A DNA stretch of 64,000 nt from a virus: positions 124,001 to 188,000 of IMG/VR virus record IMGVR_UViG_3300021962_000023; one strand, written 5' to 3'. Shown piece by piece: positions 9,086-17,615 of this stretch. A program made the position numbers and the translations under genes. Numbering within the stretch: the stretch's first letter is position 1; the number at the start of each line of letters is the position of its first letter. The notes under the pieces are model-generated. The model worked only from the letters and a program-made list of their open reading frames with translations. It searched no databases and was not told the origin of the DNA.

Positions 9086-9624
9086 TAACTATAATAAAGT
9101 TCAGGATATTCAACTAATAAATGTATACCACCATCATTAATTGCCGATTTGTATGCCAGTTCAATATCAGATGGGGTTTTTAAATCGTGAAATTGTATAT
9201 TTTTACAAATAGATTTAAATTCTTCAAAATAATTTCCTTTGTGCTGATGACCAGGGTCTAATGGAGTATCTGCTCCTTTACCCAAACGAATTATAATATT
9301 TACTTTTTTACCAGTCATTAATTCGTATTTATCTAAATGATTAACCAATTGGTTGGTTGCCGATATAATAAAATCCCAACGAGGATAAAATGTAATAACT
9401 CTTTTACCCGTTATAGCCAATCCTAAACTCATTCCCATTTGCGTTTCTTCCATAACAGGAACTTCAATCATCTTTTCTTTAGGAACTCCTCCCAATGTTG
9501 TACTCATAGGATTTCCGGCGTAAATGATTTGTTGACCAATGAATATTGTATCATCTAATTTTGCTAAATCCGACATTGCATTTGTTAATGCATCTTTGTA
9601 AGGAGAATATTGAGGTGAACTCAT
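9085..9624 (-). CDS. Minimal TPP-dependent enzyme, E1-beta-like pyrimidine domain
   Basis: 179 residues corresponding to the pyrimidine-binding (Pyr) domain of transketolase/E1-beta subunits. Visible are the conserved glutamates in VMEETQMGMSLGLA (E59/E60), of which one should activate the thiamine N1', and the E1-beta-like stretch GKRVITFYPRWDF followed by ATNQLVNHLDKY. Usual E1-beta chains are about 325 residues and carry a C-terminal transketolase domain; this one stops after the Pyr domain. The matching diphosphate-binding half is at 20203-20832, 11 kb away. Together they would form a two-chain TPP enzyme. The start overlaps the preceding SGNH gene by 4 bases (ATGA). Confidence 0.85.
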   Translation of the reverse strand: MSSPQYSPYKDALTNAMSDLAKLDDTIFIGQQIIYAGNPMSTTLGGVPKEKMIEVPVMEETQMGMSLGLAITGKRVITFYPRWDFIISATNQLVNHLDKYELMTGKKVNIIIRLGKGADTPLDPGHQHKGNYFEEFKSICKNIQFHDLKTPSDIELAYKSAINDGGIHLLVEYPELYYS

Positions 9625-10280
9625 AGTAACTTATTTTTTTCTATATAATTAATTATTTCATTTGCTAAAACATCATGTCCTTCTTGATTCATATGAAAAT
9701 CGGTACAATTAAATTTTGCAGCTAATGTATATTTGTTTGAATTACTACCGATTTTTTTATAACTACCAGGGTCAGTCATTGTATCAAAATTAAAATTATT
9801 TAAAATATAAATAGTTCTATCTCTTACGATTTCTGAAGATAATTTACTATCAATATTGTTATCTGATAAAAGTTTTAACTCCGATTCAGTAACATCCGGC
9901 CACATCCAATGGATAAATCTAACAGGTATATTTTTATTTTCTAAGTTGATTACCATATTTTCAATAGCATCCACTTGCTCATTTATACTCATAATATGCC
10001 TACCAAATTGAGTAGTTTGAAATATTAACAATTTAATATTATGTTCATTCCAACTCGTAGCATCAATTTCATCCATAGTATATTTTATAGAACCGATATT
10101 ATTTCCACCATTCCATTGTTTTGAAATACAATTTTTATTAAAATGGTTTGATACTTTGGTTATCCACCTATTTTCAATTAAATATTTCTGATTAATTGAA
10201 TTTTGATGTGTATCTTTTGTTTCTCGCCACAATCCTTCTCCATATGTAAATGAGCAACCAGAAAATAATATACTATCCAT
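9621..10280 (-). CDS. SGNH/GDSL-type hydrolase or acyltransferase-like protein
   Basis: 219 residues. Block I is GCSFT at 8-12, placing the candidate nucleophile serine at 10. The C-terminal Asp-His pair is in DFHMNQEGH at about 194-202, followed by the ANEIINYI helix usual in the family. In glycan clusters such proteins remove or add O-acetyl groups. It is one of six SGNH-type proteins in the window, five of them in this cluster. It overlaps its neighbours by 1 and 4 bases. Whether it hydrolyses or transfers acyl groups cannot be told. Confidence 0.8.
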   Translation of the reverse strand: MDSILFSGCSFTYGEGLWRETKDTHQNSINQKYLIENRWITKVSNHFNKNCISKQWNGGNNIGSIKYTMDEIDATSWNEHNIKLLIFQTTQFGRHIMSINEQVDAIENMVINLENKNIPVRFIHWMWPDVTESELKLLSDNNIDSKLSSEIVRDRTIYILNNFNFDTMTDPGSYKKIGSNSNKYTLAAKFNCTDFHMNQEGHDVLANEIINYIEKNKLL

Positions 10281-11887
10281 TATGGCTTCGAATTAGGATT
10301 ATATAAGTGTTTATGTTCTTTATACCATTCCAATGTTTCTTTAAGAGCTTGTTTTAAATCTCTCTTTGGTTTCCATCCTAAATCATTAATTTTTTTAGAT
10401 GATAATAATCTAACTGGAATCATAGGTGCTTTGTTATTTACATAATCGATTGGTTTATCATTGTTATCCAATTCTTTAATCCAACCTAAAACTTCATTTA
10501 CACTAAATCCTTCACCATAACAAAGATTATAAATAGAATATCTATCCACCATTTCTGCTAAAAATATCATACCATCTGCCATATCTTCAACATGTAGTAA
10601 ATCTCGGATTTCAGTTCCATCACCCCATACTGGTATTGGGTCTAATCCATCTGCTACTTTACGAATGTTTGCAGGAGTAACATGACACTTTTCGAAATCA
10701 AACTTATCATTCGGTCCGAATGCATTCGAAGGTCTGATAATTATACATTGCATTGGATTTTCAATCTGATTAGAAAAGAAATCACATAACATTTCACCAT
10801 ATCGTTTCATACCACCAACTGCTTTATAAATTGGTAATAATGGGGTAGCATGTACATTAATATCTTCGGTACAAAATTCATTTTTCATATCAGGATATGT
10901 TGTGTTTGAAGAAATAAACATAAATTTCTTAACACTATTTACCCAACTTTGCTCCATCATATTAACATTCATTATAACATTTGGAGTTACATGCAACAAT
11001 GGATTAAATTTCGTATCCAATGCATTTGAAGTATTTGCTGCTAAATGGAATACAACATCAACATCTTTTGTAATTTGTTTACAAAATTCAGCATCTCGTA
11101 AATCACCCTTAATATGCTCAATAGATTGTTTATTTTCTATTGTATCAGGCAAATCTCTACTGAATGATGTAGTTCGTAGATTCCAATATCCTTTTTCTTT
11201 TAAACTCTTAACTAATTGTGAACCAATAAATCCACTTGCTCCTGTAACTAAAATTTTGTAACTTTTTCCCATATGATTTCGTTTATGAATGAATGCGCAA
11301 ATTGCTAATCTTTTTCCGTTTGTAACTGGTGTGACTTCATGCGACACCTCATTATTTATATAATCAATACATATTGCTTGTCCAAATTCAGGCGCAACAT
11401 CTATTATTTCATTTGTATTTGGGTCTATAACTCTTAGTAGACCACCATTATCAACATCATAATTTTCATTTAAGTAAAATAAAAATCCAGCCATTCTGTC
11501 GGAATCTCTACCATCAATATGTTCTTCTATAAAACATCCTTCTGTATACATTGTAACATTCCATAGAATTTCTAATGGATAATTTATATTCGGATATAAA
11601 GTTTTAAAATGCCTTTCTAACATTTTTTCAACTTCAACTCTATTTTCAGGCTTATTTAATGTATACCAAATTTGACTTAATTTAGTATTTTCATTTAAGA
11701 TTCTTTCTTTTTCTTTTTCTGAATTTTCAAATGTTTTATCAAACCCAGTTGGGAATGAATAACTTTGATTACCCACACCTTCAGCGGATGCTCGTATATT
11801 CTCTATATTAGTAGATAATTCTAAGACCTTTTTTAAAATAGATTGGTCATTAGAATCTAAAGTATATAATTTAAATGGTTGATTCAT
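10280..11887 (-). CDS. Fusion of 2-oxoglutarate/Fe(II) oxygenase and NAD-dependent sugar epimerase/dehydratase
   Basis: 535 residues. Residues 1-203 are a prolyl-4-hydroxylase-type double-stranded beta helix with iron ligands H123, D125 and H183 and the 2-oxoglutarate-binding R193. Residues 210-535 are an extended SDR with Rossmann GASGFIG at 216-222. The expected YxxxK is out of register: K361 is present but V357 stands at the tyrosine position and the nearest tyrosine is Y354. An internal ATG (M206 at 11270-11272) sits exactly at the junction and could give the SDR alone. A TTTG-N20-TATCTTTA promoter lies just upstream. The likely role is synthesis of a hydroxylated or epimerised sugar or amino-sugar intermediate. 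Confidence 0.85.
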   Translation of the reverse strand: MNQPFKLYTLDSNDQSILKKVLELSTNIENIRASAEGVGNQSYSFPTGFDKTFENSEKEKERILNENTKLSQIWYTLNKPENRVEVEKMLERHFKTLYPNINYPLEILWNVTMYTEGCFIEEHIDGRDSDRMAGFLFYLNENYDVDNGGLLRVIDPNTNEIIDVAPEFGQAICIDYINNEVSHEVTPVTNGKRLAICAFIHKRNHMGKSYKILVTGASGFIGSQLVKSLKEKGYWNLRTTSFSRDLPDTIENKQSIEHIKGDLRDAEFCKQITKDVDVVFHLAANTSNALDTKFNPLLHVTPNVIMNVNMMEQSWVNSVKKFMFISSNTTYPDMKNEFCTEDINVHATPLLPIYKAVGGMKRYGEMLCDFFSNQIENPMQCIIIRPSNAFGPNDKFDFEKCHVTPANIRKVADGLDPIPVWGDGTEIRDLLHVEDMADGMIFLAEMVDRYSIYNLCYGEGFSVNEVLGWIKELDNNDKPIDYVNNKAPMIPVRLLSSKKINDLGWKPKRDLKQALKETLEWYKEHKHLYNPNSKP

Positions 11888-11906
11888 ATTATTTGGTATT
11901 AATCTA

Positions 11907-11938
11907 TAAAGATACTAATTTTTTTTGATATTAACAAA
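11907..11938 (-). promoter_or_regulatory. Host-type promoter TTTG-N20-TATCTTTA
   Basis: On the minus strand a TTTG (11935-11938) is followed after exactly 20 bases by TATCTTTA (11907-11914). This matches the Bacteroidota -33 TTTG and -7 TAnnTTTG pattern apart from the last base. It leaves a leader of roughly 13 bases before the ATG at 11887. Two other gaps carry the same arrangement with the same spacing. Confidence 0.6.
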
Positions 11939-12542
11939 AATTTAGATAACATTTTCTTTGATATCCACTAACTTTTTTAACACCATGCTTTACATCATTT
12001 TTTGTAAAATCCATTATAGCAACATTACCAATTATTGGCTTAACTTCAACATTACCATTTAGTATTAATTCTCCGCCAGTTTGTAATTCATCTTCTTTAT
12101 TTAGATAAATTAATATAACGCATTTATATTTTGAATTTGGATTAAATCCATCACAATGCTCTATTAAAAAGCAATCATCATTATACATCGTTATATAAGA
12201 ACTATGATGAAATTCATCAATACCTTCATTATAAAAAAAATTCTTTATTTTATTTAATAATGGTTTTTTAAACTTATCTTTATTTACATCATTGTAATAC
12301 CAGATTTCGTATAAATTATTTTTTTTAGTAGAATTTTTTATTTCTTCTAAATTTTCAAATGAATCTTTTATAAATGTAGCTTCTTCCGAATGTATATTTT
12401 TATATCGTAAAGTTTTAAATTCAACATTACTCATAGAATACAATTCATTCAATGAATTATGAATTTCAACATCATCTATATCATATAAATTAAATGTTGT
12501 ATATCCTTTTTCGAATAATTCTATTTTATTTAATTCAGTCAT
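11931..12542 (-). CDS. 2-oxoglutarate/Fe(II) oxygenase, P4H type
   Basis: 203 residues counted from the ATG at 12542, which overlaps the stop of the preceding gene (TAATG). An upstream in-frame TTG would add seven residues and is less likely. Iron ligands are H129, D131 and H186, with R196 as the 2-oxoglutarate anchor, in the order typical of prolyl-4-hydroxylase-like dioxygenases. The GNVAIMDF strand before the distal histidine matches the next gene (GNVAILDF). It and 12542-13204 are tandem paralogues. The substrate is unknown; in this setting hydroxylation of a sugar, lipid or carrier residue is possible. Confidence 0.85.
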   Translation of the reverse strand: MTELNKIELFEKGYTTFNLYDIDDVEIHNSLNELYSMSNVEFKTLRYKNIHSEEATFIKDSFENLEEIKNSTKKNNLYEIWYYNDVNKDKFKKPLLNKIKNFFYNEGIDEFHHSSYITMYNDDCFLIEHCDGFNPNSKYKCVILIYLNKEDELQTGGELILNGNVEVKPIIGNVAIMDFTKNDVKHGVKKVSGYQRKCYLNFC

Positions 12543-13204
12543 TAGCAAAAGCTTATAAAACAATATCTGTTATATCCAATTACTTTTTCAACTCTATGCC
12601 ATACATCATGTTTTGTAAAATCCAATATAGCAACATTACCATATATTGGCTCTACTATCAATTCAGTTTCATTGTGGGATGATAATACCAATTCGCCACC
12701 TTTTCCTTTTTCATAATCGGTTGATAGATAAAATAATATAGCACATCTTCTAAACCCACTATATTCACCATTGCCATCACGATGATTTTTAAGATAACAG
12801 CCATCATTATACAATGTAACTTGTGAATTAGCTGCTTCCAATTCACTATCATAAAATTTATTAAATATGGGTCTTACTATTCTATCTAATGGATTATTTT
12901 CCGTATTTACATTGAATAGCCAATCGTAAAACCAAACTTGATTACAATCCGATTCATAATTATTTATGATATCTTTTTTTATAATATCAAGCTCTTCAAA
13001 TGATTTCTTCATTAAAGATTGATTATTATATTGGTATCCAATATCTACCGGTATGGCGTGTTTTAAATTTTTAAACATTTCCGGTTTTAAATTACCAATT
13101 GGAAATATACTTTCAAAATTATTGTAAATATTTTCATCTAAATTTTTTAAATGAAAAGATATATACCCATTATTTAATAATTCTTCTTTTAATAAAGATT
13201 CCAT
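12542..13204 (-). CDS. 2-oxoglutarate/Fe(II) oxygenase, P4H type (tandem paralogue)
   Basis: 220 residues. Ligands are H141, D143 (HRD), H203 and the anchor R213. The core from YNDGCYLKNHRDG to the C-terminus aligns with the adjacent 203-residue oxygenase, and both end in a short FC tail, so they arose by duplication. The N-terminal 120 residues differ more. Its start overlaps the preceding SGNH-like gene by 16 bases, consistent with one operon. Like its neighbour it has all residues for activity; the substrate cannot be inferred. Confidence 0.85.
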   Translation of the reverse strand: MESLLKEELLNNGYISFHLKNLDENIYNNFESIFPIGNLKPEMFKNLKHAIPVDIGYQYNNQSLMKKSFEELDIIKKDIINNYESDCNQVWFYDWLFNVNTENNPLDRIVRPIFNKFYDSELEAANSQVTLYNDGCYLKNHRDGNGEYSGFRRCAILFYLSTDYEKGKGGELVLSSHNETELIVEPIYGNVAILDFTKHDVWHRVEKVIGYNRYCFISFC

Positions 13205-14274
13205 TTAGATACAATTTCTTTTACAAATTTTCTATATAAGCTAGCCGATACATGTCCTAACGGGCAATTACCATCTTTATAAATATCAATTAAACTCTCT
13301 TCTGTATGTATTACACCTCTTCTATATTGTTCCATAAATAAAACATTAGCACTTATACCATCATTATAATTGATATCAAAATTTCTAATAGCCCATTCGG
13401 TAACTCCGCCAAATTTATGTAAATTTTCTTCTTCATAGAACCAAAACGAATCCCAATCAATCATATTGTAATAATGATTCAAATATGGATTTTCAAAATA
13501 TTCCATTTTAGAATTCCAAGTATTTGGTATATATTTATTTTTAATTAGTTCATACATTTCATTATTCTTAGAACCATTTGGTTTAAAAATAGGAAATCCT
13601 CCTCCATTTACACAATTCAATACATATTCATCTGAAAAGTTATTAGCAATATTAAACATTTTGTATTTAATACCATTTGATTTAAAATACATTTGTAGCA
13701 TTACAATTGTTTCTAAAAATACTAATAGACGTTCTTCATACGAATGTAAATGTCCTAAATTAAGATAAGCAAATTCTTTCATAGGATTTTTTATGTGGTC
13801 CATACCAAATCCACCCGAAAGAAAATAATATCCTTTTTCACCTATTTGATTTTTTTCTTCCACAAAATCATTAATATGTGCATAATCATCATCCCATCTC
13901 TTACGATGTTGTGGTAATTTTAATTTTGGATTTTCTTCTTGTTTAGATGGTGATACAAAATATGCATTTCTATAAAAAGATGACCATTGAACTATTACTG
14001 ATATATCCGAAGGCGATATTCCTTCTTTTTTCATTTTTTCTATTTTGTATATCAGATTTCTAGCTATAACTTGATTATCATTTGTGACATTTCCTAAATT
14101 GATTACTTTTAATTCAGAATTTAACAATTGAATCCAGTGTGGATAATAATTAAATTCAGATGAATCACCGTGACCGGACATATCATCTTCTTTTATAAAA
14201 TTACTATCTGTAACATCTATATTGATTCTACCTGCTCTTGTAAAAGAACATCCGTTTGTAATTACATATTTCAT
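13189..14274 (-). CDS. Large SGNH-like protein
   Basis: 361 residues. The N-terminus has GCSFT at 8-12 (candidate serine 10), and the C-terminal catalytic histidine is probably H341 in LGHVSASLYRKF. The next gene upstream has the same plan (GHPSALMWRKF), and both share an NFSDE/NFSSN and WFYEEE/WFYEIE framework, so they are tandem paralogues. At about 340-360 residues they are longer than ordinary SGNH hydrolases, with an aromatic-rich insert between the blocks. An acyl-esterase or O-acyltransferase acting on a glycan is the working guess. Confidence 0.7.
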   Translation of the reverse strand: MKYVITNGCSFTRAGRINIDVTDSNFIKEDDMSGHGDSSEFNYYPHWIQLLNSELKVINLGNVTNDNQVIARNLIYKIEKMKKEGISPSDISVIVQWSSFYRNAYFVSPSKQEENPKLKLPQHRKRWDDDYAHINDFVEEKNQIGEKGYYFLSGGFGMDHIKNPMKEFAYLNLGHLHSYEERLLVFLETIVMLQMYFKSNGIKYKMFNIANNFSDEYVLNCVNGGGFPIFKPNGSKNNEMYELIKNKYIPNTWNSKMEYFENPYLNHYYNMIDWDSFWFYEEENLHKFGGVTEWAIRNFDINYNDGISANVLFMEQYRRGVIHTEESLIDIYKDGNCPLGHVSASLYRKFVKEIVSKWNLY

Positions 14275-15287
14275 AAAAAATTAGGTTTTAAAACTTCAAA
14301 ATAAAATTTTCTCCACATCAATGCAGATGGGTGGCCATATGAACGATGTTTGAAATAATCTGCCTTTTCTTGTTCACTCAATCCTTCCATTTCAAAATAT
14401 ACCAATTCACTCAATCCAAATCCAGAATCATCTTTTACACCACTCCCCCATTCTCCAATAGACCATTCTATTGCACCACCAAACTTATGATAATTTTCTA
14501 TTTCATAAAACCAAAAATCGTTTAAATCGATTAATTCAAATAAATAATTAATGTAAGGTATATCGATTAATATCGATGCATTCCAGTTATCCCCAACAAG
14601 TCTTTTTTCCAAAATATCAGGTCTGATATCCATATGCGGCTCTTGCTGTGTTTTAAGTTTTTTATTTATATCTTCGTATTTTGTAAATATGTTCGATGAA
14701 AAATTATTTCCCATCGTAAAAAATTTATATTTTATTCCATTTGATTTACAAAAGCTTGAAATAAAAATTATATTTTTTAAAAAACTTATTATTCTTTCTT
14801 CATTTGAATATTCCATACCCAAATAATTGAATACAATATCATTAAGTTCATCTAAATTATTTGTTCGATTGTATCCACCTGTTAAATATTTAAATCCGTG
14901 TTCGTATTTGTATCGTTTTTCCGTTATAAAATCGTTAGTATGTGTAGTTACGCCCATCTTACTTCTATCCACCATTCCTTTTGGAATAAAAAATGAATTC
15001 CTACTTACAGCAGACCATTGTATTATAACTTCTATATCCGATTTATCTACACCTTCTTTTAATAATTTATTAATACCATATAATACGCTTTCTACAATAG
15101 TATCATTATCATTGGTAGGACATCCGTAATTATGAATTTGATATTTATCTCCTTCGTAATGTTGTATCCATTCTATCCAAGTCCATGTAGTTTTGTCTTT
15201 TTTTGCCAAATCATATTCGGTTGGCATATCTACATTTGGCTTTACCAAACTAGAAAAAGAACATCCTGCCGCTACTAAATGTTTCAT
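14271..15287 (-). CDS. Large SGNH-like protein (tandem paralogue)
   Basis: 338 residues. Block I is GCSFSS at 8-13, and the candidate C-terminal histidine is H319 in YGHPSALMWRKF. The central region shares the IQWS and KFGGAxEW patterns with the protein encoded at 13189-14274. The ATG overlaps the stop of the epimerase gene by one base and its stop overlaps the next start (ATGA), so translation is coupled. Function beyond an SGNH-type fold is unknown. Confidence 0.7.
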   Translation of the reverse strand: MKHLVAAGCSFSSLVKPNVDMPTEYDLAKKDKTTWTWIEWIQHYEGDKYQIHNYGCPTNDNDTIVESVLYGINKLLKEGVDKSDIEVIIQWSAVSRNSFFIPKGMVDRSKMGVTTHTNDFITEKRYKYEHGFKYLTGGYNRTNNLDELNDIVFNYLGMEYSNEERIISFLKNIIFISSFCKSNGIKYKFFTMGNNFSSNIFTKYEDINKKLKTQQEPHMDIRPDILEKRLVGDNWNASILIDIPYINYLFELIDLNDFWFYEIENYHKFGGAIEWSIGEWGSGVKDDSGFGLSELVYFEMEGLSEQEKADYFKHRSYGHPSALMWRKFYFEVLKPNFL

Positions 15288-16288
15288 TATAATCTGCTTT
15301 TATATTCTAAAATTGATTTTTTTAATCCTTCTTTTAAAGTAGTTTGTGGTAGGATTCCATATTGTTTTTGTTTTTTAGAACCTAAACATCTAATTGGGTC
15401 TCCGTTTGTTTTAGTTTCATCCCAAATAATATTTTTAGTTTTACCTGTGATTTCGGTATAACATTCAACAATAGTTTCAATTGTTTCTTTAATGGTTACT
15501 GCTTCCGCACACCCAAAGTTAATAATATCTTTAACTTCCTTCTTAACAACATCAATGGTGGCTTGAGCTACATCATCTCCAAATACAAAATCTCGTTTAG
15601 AAGAACCATTTCCCCAGCAAACCATATCATCTCCTTCTACATTAAATAACTTCCATATATTAGAACTAATTACAGTTGCATCTTGTGCGAAATTATCGTT
15701 TGTTCCATATATGTTTGAAGGTCTGATTACAGTCCAATTATCCCAACCATACTGAACTCTTAATGAATCCAATGTGAGTTCTCCCATTCTCTTTGTCCAA
15801 CCTGGATGCCAATCTAAACGAGATGGAGTCGATGCCCAAGTTTCTTCTTGTGACCAAATATCTTCTTCATTCATTACATCCGTTGGTTTATATACACCTA
15901 CCGATGAAAGATAAACGAACCAATCAACTTTTGCATCAAATGATGCTTTAATCATATTAGTATTGAACATCAACATTGGGAATAGATAATCAGCTGGATT
16001 TTGTGATGAACGGGCTGGTGAACCTTTTACTCCGGCAATATGAAGAACGATATCTATTTTAAAATCGTGAAATAAATTTTCGCAATGCGATAAATATGTT
16101 AAATCAGTTTTAACAAGTATTAGTTTTTCTCTACCATACTTCATTTGTAATGATTCTAATTTTTTTCCAATGTTTAAATCAACTGCTATCACCTTATCGG
16201 CTCCTTCTTCTAAACATTTTTCAATAGTTGGTAATCCTACCAAACCATTTGCACCCGTAACTAAAACTCTTTTTCCTTTAAATTCCAT
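15287..16288 (-). CDS. NAD-dependent nucleotide-sugar epimerase/dehydratase (extended SDR)
   Basis: 333 residues. The Rossmann motif is GANGLVG at 12-18, and the NAD-binding acid is in VDLNIG near 36-41. The strand HIAG near 83-86 and the serine-containing YLSSVG near 126-131 are in place, and RPSNIYG follows. The catalytic-site pattern is HPGWTKRMGE: lysine K166 is present, but the residue four before it, normally tyrosine, is P162. The same loss is seen in the fusion protein at 10280. A sugar-nucleotide substrate is likely from family and neighbours. The start overlaps the upstream glycosyltransferase by 11 bases. Confidence 0.85.
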   Translation of the reverse strand: MEFKGKRVLVTGANGLVGLPTIEKCLEEGADKVIAVDLNIGKKLESLQMKYGREKLILVKTDLTYLSHCENLFHDFKIDIVLHIAGVKGSPARSSQNPADYLFPMLMFNTNMIKASFDAKVDWFVYLSSVGVYKPTDVMNEEDIWSQEETWASTPSRLDWHPGWTKRMGELTLDSLRVQYGWDNWTVIRPSNIYGTNDNFAQDATVISSNIWKLFNVEGDDMVCWGNGSSKRDFVFGDDVAQATIDVVKKEVKDIINFGCAEAVTIKETIETIVECYTEITGKTKNIIWDETKTNGDPIRCLGSKKQKQYGILPQTTLKEGLKKSILEYKSRL

Positions 16289-17594
16289 AGTTTTTTATTT
16301 TTTGTAAACAATTGTAGAAGTAATCGTAATTGGTAAATTTTAATAAATGTTGCCTGTTATGTATATACACTTCTTTATAAGATAAATATAATTTATTTAA
16401 TTCTGAAATATCCATTTGTGATAATCTTAATATTTCATCGCATACCATTTTAAATCTTTTTTGAGAATTTTCTTCTAAATCATAACTCTCATCAATCAAT
16501 CCATCGAATGTTCTAAATCCTAATCTTTTTAGTTCCTGCAAATGTCCGTTTGAAGAAAATATAATAAATGGTTGTAAATTTATTATTGGATGAAATGTTT
16601 TTTCGGATATGAATACTTTGTTATTTGAAAATGTTGTTTCGGTAACAATATTAATTACAGAATCTTCGTATGCAGGTTTATAATATATTTCAGATACTCT
16701 AAATGCATGTAGATTATTTTGATTCTTTAAATATCGAGTATCAACATGCATTGGTATTTTTGATTTAAAAGAAGTATGGAATTCGCCATATGAATTGAAA
16801 TCATTCATAGAAAGAGTTTCAAAACATTGATTAACATCATCCATCATATGTAAAAAACTAAAATAACCTTTATCCCATAAGTTGTGTTTTTCTAAAAACA
16901 AACCAAAGGCGTATCGATGTGGTCTACTAACCTGTCTATTTAATGATATAAAATGTTTAGATTTATATTTGTTAAATGCATCGTAATTAACTATTTCAGA
17001 ACTCCAATCAAAATCATTGTTCATATTTTTAGCAGTGTTATGTGTTAAAAATAATTTTAAAGAATTTGCTGTATTTTGTAAGAAAAAATGGTCTGATATA
17101 TAATTTATTTTTGATGTGTTTTTTATATTGTTTGCACTCGTCAATATGAAAACTAAATTAATATCTAAATTATGTTTTTCGAATTCTGATTCTAAACTTG
17201 AGTTTATTCTATCATCATATAGTGCTTCACCTGCCCAATTGAATATAACTTTTATATTTTTATTTTTTAATTTATCAAATACCTTCGAATCCATATTTTG
17301 AATAAATGTATCCAAATAAGGAGATGGTTCGTAACTCTCACATAGATAAATTAAATTATCATCATTTATATTTGTTGTGGATAATTTTTTAGTATGAGCA
17401 TATGCTCTATAAAATGTACTTAATGATTTGGTAGAATATCCATTTTGAATAAATGAATCCCAATCATATTTTTCGGAACACAAAGTATTGTAATGATTCA
17501 ATTCATCCTTTGATAGATTATTTGGTAATATTCTTCCAAATTTATCAACATTCTCAAAATAGAACTTAAACGAAATTTCTTCATTTTGCATCAT
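16278..17594 (-). CDS. Putative glycosyltransferase, paralogue of the one at 7024
   Basis: 438 residues from the ATG at 17594; an in-frame TTG six bases earlier gives 440 and is less likely. The C-terminal block FISEKTFHPI, PFIIF, GFRTF and IDESYDLEEN repeats that of the protein at 7024-8463. The two share this about 70-residue block but little in the N-terminal half, as expected when acceptor-binding halves diverge. GT-B fold of the exostosin/fucosyltransferase kind is inferred. The 22-base gap before it contains nothing recognisable. Confidence 0.7.
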   Translation of the reverse strand: MMQNEEISFKFYFENVDKFGRILPNNLSKDELNHYNTLCSEKYDWDSFIQNGYSTKSLSTFYRAYAHTKKLSTTNINDDNLIYLCESYEPSPYLDTFIQNMDSKVFDKLKNKNIKVIFNWAGEALYDDRINSSLESEFEKHNLDINLVFILTSANNIKNTSKINYISDHFFLQNTANSLKLFLTHNTAKNMNNDFDWSSEIVNYDAFNKYKSKHFISLNRQVSRPHRYAFGLFLEKHNLWDKGYFSFLHMMDDVNQCFETLSMNDFNSYGEFHTSFKSKIPMHVDTRYLKNQNNLHAFRVSEIYYKPAYEDSVINIVTETTFSNNKVFISEKTFHPIINLQPFIIFSSNGHLQELKRLGFRTFDGLIDESYDLEENSQKRFKMVCDEILRLSQMDISELNKLYLSYKEVYIHNRQHLLKFTNYDYFYNCLQKIKNYGI

Positions 17595-17615
17595 AACCAA
17601 TTATCTTTATTATAA

